64,000 nucleotides of DNA, taken from the NCBI GenBank assembly GCA_963828625.1, contig CAWHEX010000009.1, positions 434,001 through 498,000 on the forward strand. The letters run 5' to 3'. The translations under genes and the position numbers were made by a program. The DNA comes from PALSA-894 sp963828625. GTDB lineage: Bacteria > Pseudomonadota > Alphaproteobacteria > Rhizobiales > Xanthobacteraceae. Shown in pieces: positions 51,558 to 61,176 of the stretch. The notes below the pieces were generated by a model. It saw only the letters and a program-made list of their open reading frames with translations, ran no database searches and had not been told where the DNA came from. Position 1 is the stretch's first letter, and every line of letters begins with the position of its first letter.

Positions 51558-53213
51558 CTAATGGTACATTTTGAGTGATCGCGACGTTTGTGACAGGCAG
51601 TTTGCCTTATGTGTTAAATCCGGAGGAGATCCGGTGCAACATTCCGGGCGGACGGAAGTCAACTTTTCCCAGAGGACTTCAATACCTCGGGAAGTTATCT
51701 TCACATTATAACCTATAATGGACAAAGGATTCGCTTCAAAGATATCAACTCCCTCTATTGTTTTTCCTTTTTTAGAAAAGTCCGTAAATCCGATATATGT
51801 TGTTTTTTTCCACTTCTTTCGAGTGCCGCCAGAGTTTTTGATGTCGTGCCACTCTTGGCGTCTTATATCGAGAAAATTCTCTATATGCCCTGAACGAAAT
51901 TGCAGATCAAACTGGCCGGACCAAGGGAAAACATCACCTCCGTCTAATGTAACTTTGAGGACATAAGCGTATGTGAAAGTACCCTTTACATTAACGTCAA
52001 CTTCGTCTTTTGTTTTGGCGCGAGTTTCAAAGGGTACCTTGGTGTCATCGGCGGCAAAAATTAAATCAGCTACCGTCATTCGCGCTCCTGACAGAAGAGC
52101 GGGAATCCCATATCGCAATCTGACGATATGTTCGCCCGGCTTCTTATCTAGGACCAAGGAAGCGCTGCGCGCGACCGGCGAGGCGTCCATAACTCTTGGG
52201 AGCGCATGCTGGTATAGGTGGTCCGAAACCTCAACATTAAGATGAGCGCTCTGACTGTCACGATCTGTGGCGTTAGTTAAAGTAAATTGCATTGGTATGA
52301 TAAAAGCTGATCCTTTCTTAAAAGGAAGAATGAAAAGTATATCATCGCATACAGTCTCGTGAAACAATGCAACGGATAATTTCTTGGAAGCTAGGTTGCG
52401 CGCCATAAATCGTTTGGCTACAGCTGGGCCGTTAGGAATACTGTCGAGAACAGACATGACGTGTCTATGTATACTTCGATAGACGGGTTGGTGTCGGTTT
52501 CCGGGCTTGCAGATGCTAATATGGTCTGCATCGACTGGAATGGGTTCGCTACCCGCGATCCCAGGGTCCGCGTCAACTTTTTGTACTACAAATGAGAATT
52601 TTCTTGTTTTCTAGAGTCTCATAAAAAGAAACAGTGTTAAATCGCAATTCGGCTGCAAGCCGTCTGTAGTCAGAATTTAATTGATCTAGTTCGCCGCTGC
52701 TCGATTGTAAAAGCTTGATGTTCGCGGACGAACTCTTGGTAAGGTGAACTGGAGTATCGAGGCTAAGCAGGATCCGGTATGGGGTGTTGCGAGAAAGGTG
52801 ACTAGTTTACAATTGTCTGCGATCGCCCGCCATCCTCGGTCTGGAGCTTGATGGGCCGTTTTAAGTACCTGTTTTATCAAAAGCCCGCCGAGGCTGTGTG
52901 TGACGAAGGCGATTGGCTTTTTTCCAAATTCATATGATGCTAAATAGTCAAGTGTAGCTTTGCTGCGTTCGAATAGGGTCATTTCACGATTTGCCCAACT
53001 TTCAAAAAAACTAGTTGGATATCCAAGGCTATATACGTTGACCCAAGGCAGGTCCGTAGCCAACCACTTGGGCCAATACGTTTCGTGGGGAGGTGCCCCT
53101 TCTGAGATAGCCCAAGTAGTCACCATATTGCCGGAAAGGCCATGAACGAAAATTAGATCAACAAGACCAGCGTGTCCGCCGACCTGAGCGATAGCGAAAT
53201 CTCGACTGCTCAT
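51558..53213 (-). CDS. Alpha/beta hydrolase (DUF676/PGAP1-like) with large unknown C-terminal domain, two frame breaks, in AT-rich island
   Basis: Three frames join into one ~552-residue protein. N-terminal frame (from MSSRDFAIAQ at 53213) has DLIFVHGLSGNMVTTW, the nucleophile elbow FVTHSLGGLLIKQVL and FLATPHTGS. A break near 52730 leads to NIKLLQSSSGELDQLNSDYR and TVSFYETLENKKIL; a second near 52588 leads to VDADPGIAGSEPIPVDADHI, the family's catalytic-His region. That frame runs on without a stop into a ~299-residue domain (KKGSAFIIPMQFTLTNATDR, DVNVKGTFTYAYVLKVTLDG) that I do not recognise. Base composition is much lower in GC than the neighbours, a sign of transfer. It acts on an ester or amide; substrate unknown. 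Confidence 0.68.
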
Positions 53214-53395
53214 TGCAAATACAACGCCTATTGATGAACGTGCCGATCCATGTTGACCCATAGGGTATCAAAATTCAACTAAAGCGTGCGACTAGCTTGT
53301 GTATTGTGGACGTAATTTCTGAGCGAAGAAATCTCGCGGGGTGTAGATTTCACGTTGTCGCTCAATAGTAAAAGCATGAAACTGCGGAGCTTTCT

Positions 53396-55051
<1,656 letters not shown>

Positions 55052-55086
55052 CGCGCGTGGCGCCTGCGCCATTCGCGCAAGGAAAG

Positions 55087-55266
55087 ATGCGCTTCCGCAT
55101 CGAGGTGAACACGCTCGACGGCAAGATGACCTACGAGCGCGACACGGCGGCCGATGCGCTGGCGGTCGCCGAAGGGGCCAAGGAAAGCCTCGGCGTGACG
55201 ATCACGGACAGCGAGACGGGCGAGCGCTATAGCCGCGACGAATTCGCGAAGCGCTTCGGGCATTGA
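55087..55266 (+). CDS. Small conserved-looking protein, unknown
   Basis: 59 residues from MRFRIEVNTLDGKMTYERDT, followed by ADALAVAEGAKESLGVTITD and RYSRDEFAKRFGH. The start at 55087 has AAGGAAAG before it. Compact alpha/beta composition. It lies 35 bases after fumarase; its role is unknown. Confidence 0.6.
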   Translation: MRFRIEVNTLDGKMTYERDTAADALAVAEGAKESLGVTITDSETGERYSRDEFAKRFGH

Positions 55267-55341
55267 ACCGGCGCGGCAAGCCCTCGCACGGCGTCTAGGC
55301 GGCCTCGCGCGGCGCGGTATAATGATCCACCGGAGGGGCCG

Positions 55342-55782
55342 ATGGATTTTGCAACCGACAACCTGACCGCGCGCGTCCTGCTGACCGTCGCGACGCTCGG
55401 CTACTCGCTCGTGCTGGCGGTGGTGGACTTCGGCAAGACGCACGCCACCAACCCGCTGTGGACGGGGCACGCGCGCTTCCATGTCGTGTGGCAGGTGTCG
55501 AGCTATATCGGGATCGCGTTGATCGCGCTGTGGCTGACCTGGAGCATGGGGCCGGTATCGAAGCTCTGGCTCGCGGTCGCGCTGTCGGCCGCGGTCTATG
55601 GCGGCTTCTTCGTGACGGCGTTCGCCATGAAGCTGTTCGGCGGGGCGCTGCTCGACGTCAACGGCGTGCCGCCGATCACGACCATCAACCTCGGCGGCAA
55701 GCCCGTGCAGGTCGACGCCAACGTGACGTCGTTCGGCGCGCTGCTGGCGCTCACCGCCGTTGCGGCCATGATGATCCGCTGA
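55342..55782 (+). CDS. Four-segment membrane protein, unknown
   Basis: 146 residues, four membrane segments (VLLTVATLGYSLVLAVVDFG; VSSYIGIALIALWLTWSMGP; LWLAVALSAAVYGGFFVTAF; ALLALTAVAAMMIR). Motifs THATNPLWTGHARFHVVWQV and TTINLGGKPVQVDANV look conserved. I believe it belongs to an unnamed DUF family of small membrane proteins but cannot name it with certainty. SD GGAGG precedes the ATG. Confidence 0.65.
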   Translation: MDFATDNLTARVLLTVATLGYSLVLAVVDFGKTHATNPLWTGHARFHVVWQVSSYIGIALIALWLTWSMGPVSKLWLAVALSAAVYGGFFVTAFAMKLFGGALLDVNGVPPITTINLGGKPVQVDANVTSFGALLALTAVAAMMIR

Positions 55783-55805
55783 GCCGACACCAAGAGGAGG
55801 CCACA

Positions 55806-56679
55806 ATGCATCACGCGCGCCTTGCTGTCTATCTCGCTGCGCCGGTGAGCGCCGCGCGCCGCCATCTCGGCGTTCGCCGAGCACGGCGCGCACGAATTAT
55901 CTCGGCGACCGCTGGAGCTACATGGAGGCGGGCGCGCGGATGCGCCCGCGATCCTGTTGCTGCACGGCGTCGGCGCGAATTCGATGCACTGGCGCTACCA
56001 GCTCGCCGGGCTGTCGGATGCGTTCCGTGTCGTCGCCTGGAATGCGCCGGGCTACATCCTCTCCGATGCATTCAAGACCGAATGGCCGAGCTGCCGGGAC
56101 TACGCGGACGCGCTTGCGGATTTCCTGGGGGCCCTGAAGCTCGATCGCGTCAACATCGTCGGCAATTCGTTCGGCAGCCGCGTCGCGCAATGCTTCGCGA
56201 TCCACTATCCGCAGCGCGTCATCCGCCTTGCGATGACCGGCACCGGCATCGGGCCGAGGGGCATGAGCGAGGAGGAAAAGCAGAAGGTCGTCGCGACGCG
56301 CGAGGCGCAGGTCGCCAAGGGCGGCTACGGCTTCGGCGCGCGCGTCGATGCGCTGCTGGCGAAGAATGCTTCGGCGCAGACCAAGGCGCTCGTCGCCGAC
56401 GTGCTGCGCGCCACCAATCCGCGCGGCTTCATGCATGGCGTGAAGCTCGGCATGGCGGACGGCTACGATCCCGAGACGGTTGCCGCCAAGGTCACGGCGC
56501 CCGTGCTGATGATCTCCGGCAACGAGGACCGCGTGAATCCGATCGACCGGAATGCCGCGGTGCTGGCAAAGGCGATGCCGAAGGCGAAGCTCGAAATCCT
56601 CGACGGCGTCGGCCACCTGCCCGAGGTCGAGGCGCCCGAGAAGGTCAACGCGCTGCTGCGCGCGTTCTTTGCGGAGTAG
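55806..56679 (+). CDS. Alpha/beta hydrolase, three frame breaks near its 5' end
   Basis: ATG 55806 has GAGGAGG before it. The N-terminal part must be read through breaks near 55855, 55891 and 55935: pieces ISAFAEHGA, TNYLGDRWSYMEAG and ADAPAILLLHGVGANSMHWR. The rest is one clean frame: nucleophile elbow VGNSFGSRVAQCFA, Asp in ISGNEDRVNPID and His in GVGHLPEVEAPEKV. About 291 residues. The catalytic triad is complete, so an active esterase or C-C hydrolase is expected; substrate unknown. Confidence 0.78.
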
Positions 56680-56687
56680 GGCGCGGT

Positions 56688-57740
56688 TCAGTTTTTGAAC
56701 GCCGGCGCGACCTCGCGCATGAAGCGGTCCATCTCCTCCTTCACCTGCGCGTGCGGTTTGAGGCCGACGTTGAAATAGAGGATCACCTCCTCGAAGCCCG
56801 CGGCCTCGACCTTCTTCAAGGTGTCGGTCATGCTTTGCGCCGAGCCGATCAACACCGAATTTTCGGTCAGGTCCTCCGGCTTCACGTTCTGCAGCCGCGC
56901 CACCATGTCGATGAAATAGCGGTAGCTCGGCGGCGCGGTCTTCGGGTCGCCGGGGAAGGCCGGGATCACGCATTCCTTGTAGTAGCGGATCTGGCGCGCG
57001 CGCTGCGCGTCCTCCTGCGCTTTGTTGTCGGCGAAGTGCGTGAAGTAGCTGCACATCAGCCGGCCCGGCTTGGTGCCGAACTTCGCGCAGCTTGCGTGAT
57101 AGAGGTCGGCCACCTGCTTCAGCCCGCCGAAGCTCATCGCGGCGGCGAACGGCGCGACGATCAGCCCGCAGCCGAGCCGTGCGGCAAGCTCGATCGAGGG
57201 CTTGGAGAACGACGCGACATAAGCGGGCAGCGGCTGCTGCACCGGCTTGGGCGTGATGCGCACGTCGTCGAACTGGTAATGCTTGCCGTGATGCGAGATG
57301 CGGCCGTCGGCGGCCCACAGCGTGCGCACCAGCTCCATGCCTTCTTCGAAGATGCCCTGGTTGTCGGAGAAATCGACCTTGAACGGCAGATATTCGCGCG
57401 CGTCGTAGCCGCGCCCGGCGGCGAAATCGACGCGCCCGTTGGAGAGCAGGTCGAGCGTCGCCCATTGCTCGGCGACGCGGATCGGATGATGCAGCGGCAG
57501 CACCGTGACGGCCGGCGCAAGGCGGATGTTCTTGGTGCGCGCCGCGATATAGGCGAGCACGAGGTCGGGGCAGGAGAGCACGCCGAGCGAGTTGAAGTGA
57601 TGTTCGCCGATCCAGGCCGAACTCATGCCGAGCGCGTCGGCATAGATCGCCTCGTCGGTGATGTCGGCGACGAACTGGTTCGGCGTGCGGGTGTTGTTGT
57701 CGTAGTGATTGTCGCTGAGCGTGAAGTAGCCGAATTTCAT
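56688..57740 (-). CDS. LLM class flavin-dependent oxidoreductase
   Basis: 350 residues starting MKFGYFTLSDNHYDNNTRTP. Family motifs are SSAWIGEHHFNSLGVLSCPD, LAPAVTVLPLHHPIRVAEQW, GRVDFAAGRGYDAREYLPFK and LIGSAQSMTDTLKKVEAAGF. Full length. Divergent from a MarR regulator with a shared 163-base region that holds an inverted repeat, so repression by that regulator is likely. Convergent with the hydrolase gene, eight bases apart. Confidence 0.87.
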   Translation of the reverse strand: MKFGYFTLSDNHYDNNTRTPNQFVADITDEAIYADALGMSSAWIGEHHFNSLGVLSCPDLVLAYIAARTKNIRLAPAVTVLPLHHPIRVAEQWATLDLLSNGRVDFAAGRGYDAREYLPFKVDFSDNQGIFEEGMELVRTLWAADGRISHHGKHYQFDDVRITPKPVQQPLPAYVASFSKPSIELAARLGCGLIVAPFAAAMSFGGLKQVADLYHASCAKFGTKPGRLMCSYFTHFADNKAQEDAQRARQIRYYKECVIPAFPGDPKTAPPSYRYFIDMVARLQNVKPEDLTENSVLIGSAQSMTDTLKKVEAAGFEEVILYFNVGLKPHAQVKEEMDRFMREVAPAFKN

Positions 57741-57804
57741 CTCGTGTCCTCCCGTCCGGCGTTCTCATTGGCGGAAAGCTCGGTGCATGGAACGATAGGT
57801 GTAA

Positions 57805-57819
57805 TTGCAACTGTTGTAA
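57805..57819. promoter_or_regulatory. Candidate MarR operator
   Basis: TTGCAAC-T-GTTGTAA: an inverted repeat matching at six of seven arm positions, 85 bases before the marR start and 65 before the luciferase-like start. The spacing and symmetry fit a winged-helix dimer. Confidence 0.45.
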
Positions 57820-57903
57820 ATGCACTCGATTTAGACTAGAAGCGTTGGTATCGGCCGGTCTTTCTGAGGCGACGCCCTCAGGAGCGGCCCAAGGGAGCAA
57901 ATC

Positions 57904-58348
57904 GTGCGAACCGCTGGTCTCGAACTGTCGGGCTATCTTCCGTACCTGATCAACCGGGTCGGCGTGGCGCTGGTCGAGCGTTTCGCGCGGGACGCGTTGG
58001 ACGCGACGCACCTGACGATCGGGACGTGGCGTGTGCTGGCGGCGACGGCCAATCACGACGGCGTCCGGCAGATCGATCTCGCCCGGCTGACGAGCATCGA
58101 GGTATCGACGGTGTCGCGGCTCGTCACCCGGCTTGTCCGGCTGGGGCTGGTCGAGCGTTCGCGCTCGGCGAAGAGCAATCGCGAGGTGACCGTCCGGCTG
58201 ACCGCGAAAGGAAAAGCGTTGTTCGGCGAACTGGCGCCGGTCGCGATCGCGTTGCAGAAAACCGCAACGCGCGGGGTCACGAAGGCCGAGTTGGCGACGA
58301 CACAGGCGCGTCCTGTCGCGCATGCACGAAAATCTTGGCGCCGAATAA
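57904..58348 (+). CDS. MarR-family transcriptional regulator, frame broken near 58302
   Basis: GTG start; SD not obvious. The winged helix is visible as LTIGTWRVLAATANHDGVRQ, IDLARLTSIEVSTVSRLVTR (recognition helix) and KSNREVTVRLTAKGKALFGE (wing). An extra base near 58302 breaks the last helix; the next frame ends RVLSRMHENLGAE at TAA 58346-58348. Corrected length is 147 residues. It probably controls the divergent flavin oxidoreductase gene. Confidence 0.82.
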
Positions 58349-58369
58349 GCGCGAACGGAACAGTCCGCG

Positions 58370-58816
58370 TCACATCACTTGATCGGTCGCGGGCCGAGCC
58401 GTACCGGCTGGTTGCCGATCGCTGCCCTTCGCGAAACGCGGCAACGCATCCGCGATCTCGAACCAGGGCAGCTGTTCCTCGACGAACACATGATAGGTCG
58501 GCGCGATTGCGGCCGGCTCGTCGAGCGTCCCGGCATAGATGTCGACCTGCGTGCTGCGGTCGGACGTGTACGTCATCGGCGAGCCGCAGCGACCGCAATG
58601 CGTGCGCGTGACGCCGGGGGAGGAGGCGTAGGCGGCGGGCGTGCCTTTGGTGAAGCGGAAACGCTCGCCCTCGACGCACAGGAAGGTCGAGACCGGCGTC
58701 GAGGTGTGGCGGCGGCAGCTTTCGCAATGACAGTGCAGCACCTTCAGCGGTGCGCCGGCGAATTCGTAGCGAATGTCGCCACAAAGGCAGCGCCCGGTGA
58801 CCGGTTTGTCCGTCAT
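58370..58816 (-). CDS. GFA-family (glutathione-dependent formaldehyde-activating-like) zinc protein
   Basis: 148 residues. Zinc ligands are in GRCLCGDIRYEF, HCHCESCRRHTSTP and THCGRCGSP. The family includes Gfa, but most members have no proven activity. The start MTDKPVTGRC at 58816 is preferred over 58831. Convergent with marR, 21 bases apart. Confidence 0.85.
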   Translation of the reverse strand: MTDKPVTGRCLCGDIRYEFAGAPLKVLHCHCESCRRHTSTPVSTFLCVEGERFRFTKGTPAAYASSPGVTRTHCGRCGSPMTYTSDRSTQVDIYAGTLDEPAAIAPTYHVFVEEQLPWFEIADALPRFAKGSDRQPAGTARPATDQVM

Positions 58817-58956
58817 CGCAATTGTTCCCATCCCTGAACGCCGACGATAGGCCGAAGCCTGTGCCTCGGCCAGACTGGCCGCGCGGTGGCATTTCGCCTA
58901 TGAACGATTCTGCCGACCCGTAAGAGAGAGACGACGAAGATGGACGCAATCTGCAA

Positions 58957-59274
58957 ATGACGCCGCGCGCAATCACATTCCTGCTTGCCGCGGCGGTCTG
59001 CGCCGCGATTTCGCCCGCAGCGGCGGCATGCCGCGAAGATCTCGTGGCGAGTTCCGAAAATCTCAAGCGCACGCGCGAGGGTCTCGAAACGTCCACAAAG
59101 GGATCGGTCGCGGTGCAGTGCGCGGCCGTCCGCCAGCACATCGCTTCGCTCAATCAGGTGAAAACCGTGTTCGCGCGCTGCGATACCTCGGCCGACAAGG
59201 CGAAAAACGCCGGTCAGGTCACGACCACCATCGCGATGCTCAGCAAGCAGATGCGCAGTAGCTGCAAGAAGTAG
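58957..59274 (+). CDS. Small secreted protein, unknown
   Basis: 105 residues. Signal peptide (ITFLLAAAVCAAISPAAAA) and a helical mature part with four cysteines (CREDLVASSENLKRTREGL, VQCAAVRQHI, ARCDTS, SSCKK), probably two disulfides. No family recognised. Confidence 0.6.
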   Translation: MTPRAITFLLAAAVCAAISPAAAACREDLVASSENLKRTREGLETSTKGSVAVQCAAVRQHIASLNQVKTVFARCDTSADKAKNAGQVTTTIAMLSKQMRSSCKK

Positions 59275-59295
59275 AGCGAACGCGGCGCGCGTTCG

Positions 59296-60321
59296 CTAGC
59301 GCGAGACGGCCTCGCGGAACGAGACCAGCCGGCGCTGCGCCTCGTCCCACAGCACGAGCCGCACGCAGCGGAAGCTTTCGAGCAGCGTCAGCCGACCGAC
59401 CGCCCGCAGTTCGGGATGGTCCTGCAGCACGCGATCCAGACGGTAGTAGGGGATGCGGCTGCACAGGTGGTGCACGTGGTGCACGCCGATGTTCGCCGTG
59501 AACCAGCGTAGCACCGCCGGCAGATCGTAGTGCGAGCTACCGAACAGCGCGGTCTGCTGCTGGGTCCAGCCGTCGCTGCTTTCCCACACCGTCTCCTCGA
59601 ACTGGTGCTGCACGTAGAACAGCCACACGCCGATCGATGCCGCGAGGACGATGATCGGCAGATGCACGATCAGGAAGGCCTTGATGCCGATGAACCAGAT
59701 CAGCGTCGCGAAGATCGTCGCGATCGCGGCGTTGGTCGCCATCGCGCTGACCCACGGCTCCCACCCGGCGCGCAGCATCCCAATAGGAAGGCGCTGCTGG
59801 AGGATAAAGAGATAGGCCGGGCCGATGCCGAACAATACGATCGGGTTGCGGTAGACGCGATACTGCAGCCGGCCCCAGCGCGAGCGCTGCAAGTATTCGC
59901 GCACCGTGAGCGTGTCGACGTCGCCAATGCCGCGCCTGTCGAGGTTGCCGGACGAGGCATGATGGATCGCGTGGGCGCGGCGCCAGAAATCGTACGGCGT
60001 CATCGTCAGCACGCCGAGCGCGCGGCCGATCCAGTCGTTCGCGCGCCGGCGGGAGAAGAATGCGCCGTGGCCGCAATCGTGCTGGATCATGAACAGGCGG
60101 ACCATGAATCCTGCGGACGGAATCCCGAGCAGCAGGCTCAACCACCAGAAGCCGAACATGTAGGCGAGCCACGCCGCGATCCAGAGCGCGATGAGCGGGA
60201 GCAGCGTAATCAAAAGCTCGGCAATGCCGCGCGTGTCGCTCGGCGTCCCATAGCGGGTGAGGAGCAGCCTGATACGCCGCGCGTCGAGCGCTGCGGCGTG
60301 TGAGTTGTGACCGAGGCTCAA
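59296..60321 (-). CDS. Membrane fatty acid desaturase (TTG start)
   Basis: 341 residues. The three histidine boxes of the di-iron desaturases are present: HDCGHGAFF, HAIHHASSGN and GVHHVHHLCSRIP. Four membrane segments surround them (LLITLLPLIALWIAAWLAYM; FWWLSLLLGIPSAGFMV; ATIFATLIWFIGIKAFLIVH). It introduces a double bond into acyl chains; regiospecificity unknown. The start is taken as TTG at 60321 because it overlaps the stop of the upstream small gene (TTGA); the open frame continues upstream as shadow. Confidence 0.85.
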   Translation of the reverse strand: MSLGHNSHAAALDARRIRLLLTRYGTPSDTRGIAELLITLLPLIALWIAAWLAYMFGFWWLSLLLGIPSAGFMVRLFMIQHDCGHGAFFSRRRANDWIGRALGVLTMTPYDFWRRAHAIHHASSGNLDRRGIGDVDTLTVREYLQRSRWGRLQYRVYRNPIVLFGIGPAYLFILQQRLPIGMLRAGWEPWVSAMATNAAIATIFATLIWFIGIKAFLIVHLPIIVLAASIGVWLFYVQHQFEETVWESSDGWTQQQTALFGSSHYDLPAVLRWFTANIGVHHVHHLCSRIPYYRLDRVLQDHPELRAVGRLTLLESFRCVRLVLWDEAQRRLVSFREAVSR

Positions 60322-60584
60322 GCGGAGGTCAGCGATCGGCTGCGGCGCGCGGGCTTGGCGGCCTGACCAGCGGTTTTCTTGCGGGCCGGAGGCTTTGCTG
60401 CCGGGGCAGCTTGCGCTTCGGCGGCTTCTTTCTCGAGGCGAAGCTGGCGCAGCCGGGTTGTGTTGGCGTCGACCCGCGCTTTTTCGGCGGCGTAGTCGCG
60501 CACCGCCTCGGCGGCTTCGCGGTCGCGCGACTGCTGCTTGGCGGCAGCCGCCAGGCGCTGCTCGACGCTTTTCGTAGACGTCAT
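60318..60584 (-). CDS. Small coiled-coil protein coupled to the desaturase gene
   Basis: 88 residues: MTSTKSVEQRLAAAAKQQSR, then AVRDYAAEKARVDANTTRLR, LRLEKEAAEAQ and a basic tail (KPPARKKTAGQAAK). Highly charged, predicted helical, no membrane segment. Its stop overlaps the desaturase start. Function unknown. Confidence 0.6.
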   Translation of the reverse strand: MTSTKSVEQRLAAAAKQQSRDREAAEAVRDYAAEKARVDANTTRLRQLRLEKEAAEAQAAPAAKPPARKKTAGQAAKPARRSRSLTSA

Positions 60585-60665
60585 CGGCCCCTTCTCCGTG
60601 GCTCGCAGGATAGGGCAAATACGGCCCCATCGAGTCGCCCGCCCGTCAGGCTACCACAAAAAGGA

Positions 60666-60694
60666 ATCCCGCGCCCGGGGACCGGTCGCGGGAT
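60666..60694 (-). terminator. Intrinsic terminator after the cold-shock gene
   Basis: Eight-base stem ATCCCGCG / CGCGGGAT; on the minus strand it is followed by TCCTTTTTG. It lies 58 bases downstream of the cold-shock stop. Confidence 0.7.
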
Positions 60695-60751
60695 TCGAAC
60701 CACAAGCTCTGCCAGTACATCCGTGGTCAAAGCAGAATGGCGCCTGCTGCC

Positions 60752-60961
60752 TTAGACGGCTTGCAGGTTTTCGGCGGCCGACTTGCCGGTACGGCGGTCG
60801 GCAACCACTTCGAAGGAAACCTTCTGGCCTTCGTTCAGCGTGCTCATGCCGGCGCGTTCGACCGCGCTGATGTGCACGAAGACGTCATTGCCGCCGTTGT
60901 CCGGCTGAATGAAGCCGAAGCCCTTTTGGTTGTTGAACCACTTCACTGTTCCCTTGTTCAT
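60752..60961 (-). CDS. Cold-shock protein (CspA family)
   Basis: 69 residues from MNKGTVKWFNNQKGFGFIQP. RNP1 is KGFGFI and RNP2 is VFVHIS; the end reads DRRTGKSAAENLQAV. It is a nucleic-acid chaperone of the cytoplasm. SD GAGAGGAC precedes the ATG at 60961. The ~215 bases upstream hold no other gene and may include a long leader, as in other csp genes. Confidence 0.94.
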   Translation of the reverse strand: MNKGTVKWFNNQKGFGFIQPDNGGNDVFVHISAVERAGMSTLNEGQKVSFEVVADRRTGKSAAENLQAV

Positions 60962-61176
60962 GGGAAAGTCCTCTCGTTTAACGATGCACGTGTGGGAACG
61001 GACGCAGTGATGCGGCCGCAGTCCCGGTTCGTTCGATTTTTGGATAAGTGTCTGAAACGTGCACGCCCAGAGGCGAAGCGGCCCAGTCAATCGGCCAGAG
61101 ATCGATGGGCCTCATATGGGCGCGACAGGCCGAAAAGTCAAGGAAGGACGGTTCCCGGCGCGTGTCGCCGCGCGCG

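Noticed and set aside
60680..60720. Minus-strand GTTCGAATCCCGCG looks like a tRNA T-arm and 3' end
   Set aside because: No D-arm, anticodon arm or acceptor stem fits around it, and the CCCGCG part is one arm of the terminator of the cold-shock gene.
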